In this document: positions 32,110 through 43,279 of the stretch, in pieces
Position numbering within the stretch: the stretch's first letter is position 1
Layout: each line of letters begins with the position of its first letter
Source: Acholoe squamosa
Taxonomy: Eukaryota; Annelida; Polychaeta; Phyllodocida; Polynoidae
Assembly: GCA_949317995.1 (NCBI GenBank)
Contig: OX439048.1
Span: 27,905,495-27,969,494 of the forward strand
Direction: 5' to 3'
Length of the DNA: 64,000 nucleotides
The notes under the pieces: generated by a model
What the model saw: only the letters and a program-made list of their open reading frames with translations
The model's database searches: none
Told to the model about the DNA's origin: nothing
Program-made: the position numbers and the translations under genes

Positions 32110-35100
32110 CACAGTGGAAGACCTGGGCCAGTCATGCATTGCACACGTCAAATCTTTCACCCCTGGGATTCGGATTATTGGCTCTTGTCCCAAGCTCCAC
32201 ACTGGTTTCAATCATCCTACAATATATAATGTACACTAATCCACTTCTACTGAAATTCGTTGGTATCTCTAGTGTCTTATACTATACATTTCCTTTAGCA
32301 CACACAGGCAGCAACAGGCGGCACAGGCAGCCTTCAGTTGTGTATGGTGCCCAGTAGACTGTTATGAAGAAGAATTATAAAAACACGAGCACCAGTAGTG
32401 TACACAATAAGAGGGTTCATCCAGTTGGTTTCCTCCCTAAGGATGAGCAGCCATTAGGTCTTTAAGGACTGCATCGTGATTGAATTCCTTATGCACTCTG
32501 GTCCACATGATACTTGAATTCAGCCGTGGCGTGTAACTCGCCAGTGCCTTATTCGTGCATCATGGCGACCATGTCGGCTTGATAAACTTTTGAAGCACCC
32601 GTGCAGTTCTGGAGGGAAGACGACTCGCCAATGCTGCATAGGTGCATCAAGGAACATGAACCTGGAGGCAGCATGTGGCCCTTAAAGTACCAGTAAAGAC
32701 ACCTTTACCACTACTACCACTGACATCCTCTACCTTCCAATTTCTCTGGTTCTCGACCCCTGCAGGCGCCAGGCTGGCACTTTGCAGTGGGAGACGTCAG
32801 TGAAGAATATATTGATTTTAAGATTGTTTAAGCTTCCCTTGTCTACTGGGCTAATGTTCAGGAGGAGGACAGTAGATGCTGGAGGATGTGGCTTCACTCG
32901 TAGTACACCACTCCACGACACCAACCCCAACATCAGTGCTGAACTACCCCTCCAGCATCGCCACCAGCCAGTGGAGAACAAATATTTACTTTTTGTTTTT
33001 GATCCCAAAGCAGCTTATGAGGAACTAAACCATCAAAGAGGAGCTGTCATCTTTTAAAAGGAAGAGAGCTTCTGTTGTAGGAGGGAGTGAGTCGTTCTTG
33101 TTGAGGTCTGGGGATGAGATTGGTGATGGAGGCTAGGTAGGGCCTCCTCATATTACCTTATTACTTATACCTCCTATATAATGTGTAGTTCTGATTTAAA
33201 CTCCCAACACATCTGTATAGTTTCTGTGCTCACCGTCATATTGAAAAGGCTGAAAGGATGTCCATACTAATTGTGGAATAGGAAATACAAAGGGGTCCTT
33301 TCCTACGTAACCCAGTACAGAACCTTTGGGTGGGTGTGCTCACTAGTGGTTGTAAACCAGAACTACACACTGTGCTTCCTGCCTGATTAGCACGGCCAGC
33401 TGAGCAGGGTAAAACACTGCTGAGCTGTTCATGTAAAGTTCACATACTGCTCACCATTCAAACCTACCCACATATAGAACCTCACAGAACAATAGGAGTT
33501 CTTCCCCCATGTTACCTGAAGCTGCCCATCACCATACAGGTTTCTTTTCAAAGACAGCAGTTCCCACAAAGCAGATTGATTAGTAAGGATCGTATAGCTG
33601 ATAACAAGGTGGGCGTCAAACTCAGAGAGATAGAAAACATCTTTTTTGCAGCCATTCTTGTATTTCTTCTTGATTGCTTTTCTCTGTCTTCATTCACACG
33701 AGAAATTTGCCAAAAAGAGAAAAGTCTTTTTTTCTTTTGCGGCTCATTAAGAGGCATCTCCCACGGCATTATAGGGGATGAGTGTCAGGTGCATAATCGC
33801 ATTTTATGCTAGGCTCCCTCTGTTCTGACACTTCTTTTTGTCCCAAGGAATCCTCAAGCATGTCTTACAATTTGGATGGAACACCCACATGCAGGTCTAC
33901 AGCAAATATGAATATACCCAACACTGCAAATCATACAGTCTTTACTACATGCTATGGTGAATTTATAACCTTTTTTAAACGTTTTTGACCAATTAAGTGA
34001 AAATCTTTACTTTTGATGAAGCCAACTCTCTTATCAATAACAATGGACATTCCATGTTAAGATCCACTCCCCCAACCCCATTACATTGTGATACGGAATA
34101 TTTACTACGACATAAACCCTAATAACCCACATAGGAGAAGAGGACCCAGTCTCCTTCCCTCACGTCCAGTGGACCGTCTAAAACTCACATTGACGAATAG
34201 ACGGCATTGATCAGTGCTACTGGGCGGAACTCGCCGCTCCATCAGCGGCGACACGTCCAGCCTCCAACCGGGCTTCCACTCCCAACAACTGCCACCACTC
34301 TTATAGGGAGAAGGAATATCCGCTGTGCCAGCCCAAACGATGAAACTCAAGCCAGTGGAGATCAATAATAATCATCAGGTTTCTGTATGGATGCTATGTA
34401 TACACATCGACCAACCAAGGTGCAATTTTTATGTCCTTATGTTAAGGCATATTGATGTCATAGGGTAGATTCTAGATATCAAATTGAAATTGGGCAAACA
34501 TCCATGACGGTTTTGCACTAATGGCAGTGTTCAAGATTTTGTGTAAAAACTTGCTAACGATTTGGTCGTACAACGTTGCTGTGTTGAGCGATGTACGTTG
34601 TGTTTGGACATCCAGGTTGATATTAGCTATATCACTCTGGAATTTAGTCACAAACAATTTATTATTTATCGACCCAAGTTATTTCGAACTTAAAGCTTTA
34701 TGTCTTCTTTGGAATAGTATAGGTATCCCTTAATGGTTTATGATTTTATTCAGTGCACATCAGATAACAAGTAAGTTAGGAAAGAAAATTTATAATTGTC
34801 TAATCTATTTTTCATTTATAATTGATTGTATGCACATCAAATAAGTGTGGTCATTTTTTTTTAATAGGGGGGGGGGGTCATGGATTGGGGGCACCAACAA
34901 ATTACCTGGACGGGGGGGGCATAAAGAAATCACCCTTGTTTACCTAATGTTAGTACCCCTGTTTATGTATTGGGACCTTACGCATTTTTAAGTGTCCAGC
35001 TTTAATAGATACAGATTAAATCCCTGATATGGTGAATAAAGGCGTATTGACCCATGTGGACTAGATGATGTGGGTGTGTATGGAGCCTGGAGGAGGCTAG

Positions 35101-35510
35101 GGTTAGAGGTTCATGGCATGTTACCACGACACTGCCTCATGTCTCACCTCCAGCAGGCCACAAATCACGCCTGGAGGAGCCCATATTCATAGAGATTTGT
35201 GCAAAGTGCCCATCTATCGGGCCCATCCCCTTCCCCTCCCTTCTCCCTCCTGGATGCTCCTGGGCCTGTCTATTGACCACCAGGAGGCAGTTGGTGCGTC
35301 TCCCACACGGCTCCAGAGCTCAGCCTAACGTATACAAGGATCACCCATCAGGCAGAGCATCTACCTCTTTGTAGCCCCAACAACCTACTTTAATCCTGGC
35401 TCTAAGCCCACCATACCACACCTCAAAACCCTCTAGACCACACCTGCAACTCTCTAAAGCACCCAGGGATCCAGACTAGTTACTGCGCTTCACTGGGCCT
35501 CAGTTCCAGC
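32110..35510. other. Intergenic, nothing recognised
   Basis: An eroded fragment of the palindromic family lies at about 32,450-32,690 (ACTCGCCAGTGCC, CGACTCGCCAATGCTGCAT, GGTGCATCAAGG). The rest, including frames of 60-92 codons at 32,730-33,057, 33,548-33,812 and 34,105-34,365, shows no recognisable domain. A poly-G run is at 34,867. Confidence 0.5.
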
Positions 35511-35514
35511 TCTT

Positions 35515-35570
35515 CTACACCAGACCAAGTCCCATTACTGCCCTACACCAGACCAAGTCCCATTACTGCC
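35515..35570. repeat. 28-bp tandem duplication
   Basis: CTACACCAGACCAAGTCCCA followed by TTACTGCC is repeated exactly back to back (35,515-35,542 and 35,543-35,570). Confidence 0.9.
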
Positions 35571-35929
35571 TGTAGAAAGTTCTGGTCATTCTCTAGCTTT
35601 AGCTCCGACCTTACAAAGCCTACAGCAGTCAACGACCTCCTCAATGTCCCTAGCTCTATCTAACTGGTGCCAGACCGTAGTAACAAATCCCATTAGGGCG
35701 AGTTGAGGATAGCTTAATGCCTTGGCTCTTTTTGTCATGATGGCATTGACCAACACCTTGCTGGTGTGTGTAAATCGTTGGCTCTGCATTGTTTTGACCA
35801 GGATGGCCTATGAATGCAGCCAATGCGAGTTACTTGATAAGGCTGCTGTGTGTCGAGAAAACAACTTAGTATCTTATAACGACATTATTATGATGGTGTA
35901 TTGTGAATATTATTGTTGACCTTAATGAA

Positions 35930-35992
35930 AATAGCACAATTGTATGTGTGTACTTTCGGTCAATAAAATTCTTCAACAACAACAACGACAAA
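35930..35992 (+). mobile_element. Possible retroposon 3' tail
   Basis: GGTCAATAAAATTCTTCAAC followed by AACAACAACGACAA resembles a LINE 3' end with a (CAA)n tail and an AATAAA signal. No reverse-transcriptase frame or target duplication can be seen nearby, so the call is tentative. Confidence 0.3.
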
Positions 35993-35999
35993 GTGTCAC

Positions 36000-38900
36000 A
36001 GGGCATTGACGATTTTTTTTTGTTCTTACAGTGGTAAGCCCTGTGTATAGCTTTAAGCATTTAGTTCAGACTCTAGTCCTCCTACTGTCCTGCTGGTCCC
36101 ACCAAACTGCAATCTGCGTTTTGTTCCCTCCTCCAGACTTCCCTTCCATCATCTTCTCCTCCCTCACCATGTGTTTTCTGAGGGGCTCAGTATAGGCACT
36201 GACCTTCATCCTCAATAGAACCCATTCCCCGAGGTGTCCTTTATATACAAGGTCGTTCACAAGGCCGTTGGTCTCAGTCTCAAGGTCGGGCTCCAGGTCA
36301 GGTCTCTTCTACCATTTTGTACGGTGACAAACTAGGCTGCCCACACTGAGGGACATTGCCGTGGGCATAGGGCTCTATGCAGGGGGCATCTCGCGAGCAG
36401 CTCACTACCCCCGACACGACACATTCATATTTCAATAGCTCATACAGAAGGAATTCTCAGCGACAAGCCGGGCCAGAGACATTGCTCCAATGCACACACA
36501 GAGCCGAGTGTCCCTTAACTCCCCAGCACCAGCAGCAAGCAGCCTCATCCCCTGCTGAGCAAGTCACTGCTGAACAGAGCTGCTCCCTGGTGCGTGAGCA
36601 AATGCACGTTGTCATAGCGGCCAGCCACGTGGGCAATGACAAGCTGCTCATGCTTGAGGGTTTGGGGCGTATGTGTGTGTGTGGATCAATGGGGAGGAGT
36701 GGAGGAATTTTCGGAAGGGAGCTATCATTATGGTTTAGGTTTGCATGGTAAAGTTCCTGTGGCCTTTTTAAAGACACCAGAACAGACATTGAGACCAGTA
36801 TTTCAGGTGATTGAACTTGAATCAAGAATATTATTGCTTGAATTAAGTACCTGCAGGGAATCGGGGTGCAGCATTGCTGTTGAATTCAGTCATTTACAAA
36901 GAAAGGGTATGGGTCACAAAGAAAAGGAAGATATCGATGAAAGATTTAACGTTAGAAAAACAGGTAAATGGTTTCCACTATTGTAGTAAGTATGGTGTTA
37001 CATACTAATGTGAGGGAAAATACAAAATGAAACAAAATACAAAATGAAAACGCAAACACGCTCTTAGGCAGGAAGGAAATGGTCAAACCAATGTAGAGGG
37101 AAGCTTTCAGCACGATTCACCACCCTCGTCCAACCCTGAAAGCCTTAAATTTACACCATCCATCAAACACGAATAGCCATCAACATCACTTGATGTATTA
37201 TACACAGCAGAATATCCAAGATGTTATTCAGCGATTTGATACTAGTGCCTTGTGTGTCCATTTCATAGAAGAAGAGAACAAAACTAAATTAATTTGACTC
37301 CCTTTACTCTCATAAAACCATAAGAATTCTATTACTGGTCCCAAGAGATGAAACCCATCAAAATAATTATAACCTTACATCTTGTAATTACGAATTCATC
37401 GAAATATCCACACACTACTCGTGAGTTTAATTTCAAGTAATGAAAGGGTGCTTGCACTAAGAGACCGTGACCTTTAAGGTAATCTGGTAATGGGTAATTC
37501 AATAACAGTGCAGTTATTGACTCAGTTCTGATAAATACAGTGTGTTAGACCTAGATCGAGAGCATGATGCGGCAAGGCTATATATTCATGGTCATTTGTA
37601 GTCAAGACGAACCAAGGTATCACCAGGATGTAACTATGTCATAATCTGACACAATGCATATTGCCAACCCTACGGGAGTGCATCAATCAATCCTCTAGGG
37701 TCAACATGATGCATGAATGTAGCCCAGGGCTGCATCCTTGTATCGTGAGAACTATGGGCCTGTAGAGTCAAAAACAGTTTGCTGCCCTTACTGGTTTAAG
37801 AGTCGAACTTCACCCTGGGATCCAGACGGATCTTGTTGAGCTTGTTTCAATTTAAGAGTCGTCGATCACAGATCAAAAACGCCAGACACGGACTGCGTGC
37901 CCGCCACAGTGAATGTAAACAGGGCAATCCTACATGAAGCCTGGAGACCGTTCTGGTAAAAAAAAATAAATAAATAAAAGAAAATAAAAGAAATAATGAC
38001 ATAAATGGACAAATACAAGGAGAAACGTTCCAGTTAAAACACATAGGATGCGGCAAAATAAATGAAGGGAGCTCGCTAAAAAGAGGAATATCTTATCCTT
38101 AGAGATGTGGTGTTATTAGCAAGTAGGACTCATGTTTAATACTGTGAATGAACATGTTGACACTGATATTATACACTGTCTATAAAGTAAAGGGGCCTTG
38201 GGATTTTATGATACGTCCTAGAATGGATGGAAATTTGATTGGTAGAAGGCTGACAAGAGCAGTCTTACCAGGGCTGAAGGCTGCTCAGAAAGGGTAGTAC
38301 ACTTTGTTGAAAGGCTTTGATATCTTATCACATATAGTATATAGACTTCGATAGTCAGCAGCATTAATCAAGATTTAAAGCCTTGACGTGTGACTAGATT
38401 GGGGATAAGACACCCGAGGACAAGGGTATATGACTGTAATATCAGTAATGGAGAATGGCTTAGGTTCTAAAGATGCCCTGTGGACAAAGATGTGAAACGC
38501 CTGTAGGCCATATATCTCATTACCCATGTAAAGGTCATATATCCCCTCCTTCTGAATAGTGGTATTACATGTTAATGCAGCTTCATCTCATTCACCGTAA
38601 CATTACATCTAACAAACGCACCTATATACCCAGTCATATCACCACCCCTTCAATGAAACTTTTGTTTCCAACACTTGACAGGTTTAACATTTCTTTTAAC
38701 GCTTGTATTGCAGTATCCATTGGCAGTTCCCACCCACTTCAATGTATAGAACTTCAGTGTAACACCTAGCCCTTCCCCCCAACTCCCCCACCATCTCCAG
38801 CCTCCTAAGTACCATTCTGACACCACCAGGTGATTGTAATTTATCGCCGCGGGTAGTTTACACCTCGGCATTGCCGGCTTAATTAGGTTCTGGAGGAAAA

Positions 38901-39640
38901 AGCAAGATGTATGTCAGGACTAGTTACTAACCCCTCCCTCCACTACCGGCCCCAGCCCCACCCCATCAGCCATGGCCTTATTATAATACCTTCTCCAGTG
39001 TGTCTTCACTAATAACCCCCTCCCCTCCCGGCCTCTGTGAAGCCAAATTGCCTTGTAAGATGATGGGAATGGAAACAAATAGGAACTTCATTTGGGGAGG
39101 CTTGTTTGGTGTGTTGGTACCTCGCCTATTGGCATTAAGGGTTAATGTGCGCCAGGTACCAGCGGAAATGGCATGCGTCTCTCTGGCGTCTGTGGTGTTT
39201 GTCGTCTGCTCTTCATGTGAGCTGGTTATTGGAGTGTGGGGCTTTTATTTCAATAAGGAGGCTTCGAGAAACTAATATCTTTTTTTTGGAAGGAAATCCC
39301 GCCTCGTTTCATAGAATAATCTTACTCGTTGGCCCAGGGTATCCCCTGGGCTATTGGAGCCGGGTTTTCAGTCAGATCAACAAATTTGTAATCACCAACT
39401 TTAGGGTGTAATCATTCAGTGATATACTGTTAGTTTACACATTTTTCAAAAGCCAAAGGAAAGTTTCAAATCTCATCTATCAGACAACATTTTGTCCTTT
39501 ATGGTGAGTGATGTCTTTCTCTATGAAAAAAGCTGCTGTACTTACGTCATGTTTTTGGGAGCTATACTGACTACAAGTTCTTTAACCATTGGGTCTATGG
39601 GTCAGATAGATTTTGGCGATGAAATTAGCACATGGAGTCC
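36000..39640. other. Intergenic, nothing recognised
   Basis: Frames of 116-124 codons at 36,377-36,986 overlap each other on both strands without domains. A fragment of the palindromic family lies at about 37,640-37,750 (CAACATGATGCATGAATG, CCCAGGGCTGCATCC). A purine-rich run sits near 37,957-38,000. No gene supported. Confidence 0.5.
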
Positions 39641-39764
39641 TATGGTTAATCACCAAGTGAGACACTTTTTTTTCAGCAGGCAATGTTTACAGTGTCCAAG
39701 CTATACACATAACACATTGGGGGCTGAGCGATAAACTAAGCATGCTAAGGATAAAGTTTTCTGT

Positions 39765-39925
39765 GGGGGCTAGGTGTCCAGGGGGCCAGGTTTCCAGGGG
39801 GCCAGGTGTCCAGGGGCCAGGTGTCTAGGGGGCCAGGTGTCCGGTGGCCAAGTGTCAGGGGGCCAATGTCCAGGGGCCAGGTGTCCAGGGGGTCAGGTGT
39901 CCGGGGGGGGCAGCGGTCCAAGGGG
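39765..39925. repeat. G-rich minisatellite, CCAGGTGTCCAGGGGG type
   Basis: About 10-12 irregular units built from GGGGGCCAGGTGTCCA occur, with 10-17 bp spacing. Translation gives Gly/Gln/Ser/Val repeats in overlapping frames (39,774-39,991), which I regard as non-coding. Confidence 0.93.
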
Positions 39926-39997
39926 TTTAGTAAGAGAAGATTATGCCAGACTGGTGTCAGTACATGTATAGATAATAGTCTCTATTTGTAAGTAATC

Positions 39998-41121
39998 AGC
40001 GCGGCGACTAGTGAGTACTACTTGTGAGATGAGTAGACTAGTGTATGGTTCACAGTCGCCACGGTGTAAGGGATAGGGAGGCCTTGCAATCTATTTTTGT
40101 TTGTGGCTCCTCTGCTATGGACTATTCCTGCTCACTATTCTAATGTAATAACAACAGTGTGTGTACTTTACTTATCAGTGAAGGAATTTTCAGAATATAT
40201 CTCATACTTTTGATTTTATTCGCAGATAAGACATTTCATCATTTGGAGCCCTATGGCAGATTAGCATTAGAGCATTTTAAGATTCAGAAATGCATCCCTG
40301 TAGCCCTTGTTTTAGAATTGTTCGTTTTGAAACTACTATATATATGTAGTACAGGTTTTATCTCAGTGGGTTATGGTAAAATTGGATCATATTTTCTGTA
40401 TTTGAACAAAGTATTCACTGTCAAAGATCTCTATGGAGAAATCAGTGCTAAAGTGTGTGTTGCCATATGTGCATTTTTGTAAATCAGAGGAGGTTGAAGT
40501 GTAAGGCCACCTTGTGGAACTGCCACATTCTTTTCTGTGTAAAGTTTTTAGTTTACATTGAAATAATGCTTTCTCAGAATATGTATCTACTATTGGTGAT
40601 GAAAGATTAATTTGATTACTCCTTTCATCATATAAACGATTTTGTGGAACACTAAAAAGATGTATGTACTTACACTGTGCTCCCCCTCTACAGAGAGGTG
40701 GAGTGATCTGGCCGGTTTGCTGACCACTGGCCTGTGACGAGGTACAGAATATTACAAGTGATTGGCAGTTGGGTGTGTGTGTGTGTGGGGAGGGGGGGGG
40801 GCAGAGCAGGCTCCTGGCAATCTGAGACAGTGTACACTCATAATGACACACCTGTTGACTATGGCATTGAACATTGAATAAGACAGGTCCCTGTGGCAGC
40901 TGAGTGAGGTGCATGCAGAATGAAGTCTACAGACTATTAGTACTTAGCTGCAGTGGGTAGTTCAGGTTGAATTTGTGCTATATACTACCAAAAGCCCAGA
41001 TGATAGTATGCCCTATCTGTCTCACCAACTGAAACTAGACACAAGATTACAAGTCGCCGCGCCATGTCTCACAGAACTATTCTCTACTATTGTATTAAAA
41101 TCTACAACCCTATGGTTTTAT
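39998..41121 (+). mobile_element. 1.12-kb interspersed repeat, copy 1 (partner 49,334-50,463)
   Basis: Near-identical to 49,334-50,463 over its whole length. It starts GCGCGGCGACTAGTGAGTAC; AGTCGCCGCGC at 41,052-41,062 is the exact inverse of the first 11 bp, but similarity between copies continues 59 bp beyond it. The first 70 bp also fold on themselves (GGCGACT with CAGTCGCC). A 107-codon frame (40,159-40,482) has a Leu/Ile/Phe-rich N-terminal part. Its three differences from copy 2 all change the amino acid, so there is no sign of protein selection. Superfamily unknown. Confidence 0.9.
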
Positions 41122-41129
41122 TAGTCAAT

Positions 41130-41680
41130 ATTTCGCAAGTGCTGATTCCTGTGACCCTACAGGGTAGATAGAGGGTTTTATGGTACCTACCCTGAGCCTT
41201 CTGTGCTTCAATGCACAACGCCCAACTTTTATATTGGGGGGGGGGGGTAGTAGAACCTGGGCCATATGTGATATATATCACATGTTAAATCTTTTTCTAT
41301 GTTTTTGCTGATCAGGACTTATGTGACACACAGTTACTGAAAGAATGTCACCACATTCTTCAATGTAAAGTACATTAATGACTGGGCCCAACACACTACT
41401 GTTAATTAAAGTGGCAGACTGTTTCCGTAGATATTTATAGATATCCGTGACATAGGCCTAATCAAGTTTGTGTGGAACCATTACTTTGTTTGAAATGATT
41501 CCAAATAATTATATCATTCGTTTCCTAGAAACTAAAGCTTATCTAGATAACTTAACATCGACAATATACAAGAAACATTTCGGCTTATGAAACAGAAAAA
41601 TCAATTGTACGAGGGAAATAAATACAACTTTGACCTTGAGCCATATTATTTCAGCAGGTGGCTATGTTAATGCTGTAAGC
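41130..41680. other. Intergenic, nothing recognised
   Basis: Includes a poly-G run near 41,236. No gene or element boundary seen. Confidence 0.5.
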
Positions 41681-41683
41681 CCC

Positions 41684-41916
41684 TTAACTTATTAAGGGTT
41701 ATAATGTTTATTAATGCATTATGCCCAGTGGTTGCTGTGACAAACTGTAGAGTCTACCCCGTAGAACAATACGGCCCTGTTGGTTCAATACAGACCCTCA
41801 AAGGGTTGTCCTGATGCACTGCAGCACTTGTATATGGACTCGCCAGCACTGCATTGGTGCATCGTGACGGCCTAGAAACATGAGCTGGGTGTATCATGTG
41901 ACCCGTAAAGGGTTAA
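41684..41916. mobile_element. Palindromic TTAACCC-type element
   Basis: Begins near CCCCTTAACTTATTAAGGG and ends CCCGTAAAGGGTTAA. The interior has TATTAATGCATTATGCC, GGACTCGCCAGCACTGCAT and TGGTGCATCGTGACGG, the family core. No open frame. The MITE at 41,923 lies directly next to its right end. Confidence 0.68.
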
Positions 41917-41922
41917 GTAATG

Positions 41923-42096
41923 CAGGGATGTAAGTCTTCAGGATTTATCAAGATTTCCTGATTTCTGGAAATTTTTAATGACATGTATTTTCCTTATACA
42001 AGTGTTAAGAGGGCTGTTTGGAAAAAATAAAAGGCCTTTTATATCAAGTTAATGTATGGCTTTCTGATTTTTGCCCATGCCTGACTTACATCCCTG
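41923..42096. mobile_element. 174-bp MITE with GTAATG 6-bp target duplication
   Basis: The terminal inverted repeats are CAGGGATGTAAGTC and GACTTACATCCCTG, perfect over 14 bp. GTAATG flanks both ends exactly (41,917-41,922 and 42,097-42,102). The termini match those of the 18,210-18,348 element (CAGG.ATG.AAGTC), which also has a 6-bp duplication. Non-autonomous, no open frame. The hAT-like assignment rests on the CAG/CTG ends only. Confidence 0.92.
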
Positions 42097-42109
42097 GTAA
42101 TGCTGTATG

Positions 42110-43190
42110 CATCTCACACAGTCGTGCTAAAACCCATACTTTACACACACACCATATACCACACATAGCTTCTAAAATGCCCCTGGCTATATGACCAAAG
42201 GGCATTGACACTGGCGCAGTGACAGAGTTATAATAGCTAATGTCAAGTTAATCTTTAATAGGACTTTTTCATGTCTGATCTACACCTAGTTACTGCCACA
42301 ACAAGGAAAGCTGGTTCTTGGAAAACCGAAAAGTCTATACATAGGGGTCATTCTAGATATGTGACAGAGTATAATGAAATGTATTACAGAACATATCGCA
42401 AGTGAATCTATCCAGGGGCAGTGTTCGATGATTAATGATTTTGAAAGAAAAGAAAAGTGATCAATGTGTTTCAATTGGATAATTTGTAATAGCCAACAAC
42501 TATGACTCAAGTCAATCGAATCCAATGCAATCACATGAAGTCCCAAGGCACTATGAATTTCTATGTAAGCTGAAGCTTGTCCGGGCTGTGAATAATACTG
42601 TTTTAGAGCTTATGTTATTCCACTCATGATATTTCTAAATGTTTTGTATTTGGTGTGTATGTGGGAGAGGGGGGTGCAGTTGTCGGGTCCTGTTTACACT
42701 ATTATTTACTGCGGCGGACATCGCATGACCAGCCCACATTCAGCATAGGCTAGGTATATTGCACGCCCAGACAGTGTTTAAGTGGGGCCGTGACCATGTC
42801 GTACGGTTTAAGGTGGCTGGCGGCGATAGAATAAAAGTAATTAAATTTTCACCATATTATCACCAGAATCCCAAAATGGTATGTACTATTCATACATGCA
42901 ATAACAATTTGGGGATCCCAGGCACATTTCTGAGATACAGAACTTTTAGTATCATATAGGATTATACAGAAATATGTCACATAAATCCACAGATTCCTAT
43001 CCAAAAGTAATTACATTTTCTTATAACTTCCTCAGCACTTAGATTATATGCATATCTTTGCAGTGAGTGTATAGTTCTGACATATGGTCCCAGCCATATT
43101 TCTAATCTTTTGGATGATTGAACATTTTTCTTAAGAGAAATGGCTAGAATAGGTACATCTAGATTATATAGTACCTTCCAAATTCCCTAC
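42110..43190. other. Intergenic, nothing recognised
   Basis: Only short frames without domains (minus 42,286-42,546; plus 42,759-42,959). Confidence 0.5.
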
Positions 43191-43195
43191 CCCAA

Positions 43196-43268
43196 CTGCC
43201 TCTGTGGCACATGTGTTACATCTCTGCCTTGTACACAACAGGTCTGGAGTTCAAATCCCTATTCAACC
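43196..43268 (+). tRNA. Degenerate tRNA-like (Pol III promoter-like) sequence
   Basis: TGTGGCACATGTGTTACA resembles a degenerate A box, and GGAGTTCAAATCCC, about 35 bp downstream, is a good B box. No complete cloverleaf can be formed. A tRNA pseudogene or the head of an old SINE are both possible. Confidence 0.3.
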
Positions 43269-43279
43269 CATTAAGAATT

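Noticed and set aside
39774-39991. Gly/Gln-rich collagen-like or silk-like peptide
   Set aside because: Direct translation of the CCAGGTGTCC minisatellite in two overlapping frames.
40159-40482. 107-codon frame shared by both 1.12-kb repeats as a gene
   Set aside because: All three substitutions between copies are amino-acid changing, so there is no evidence of selection; kept only as a note in the repeat entry.
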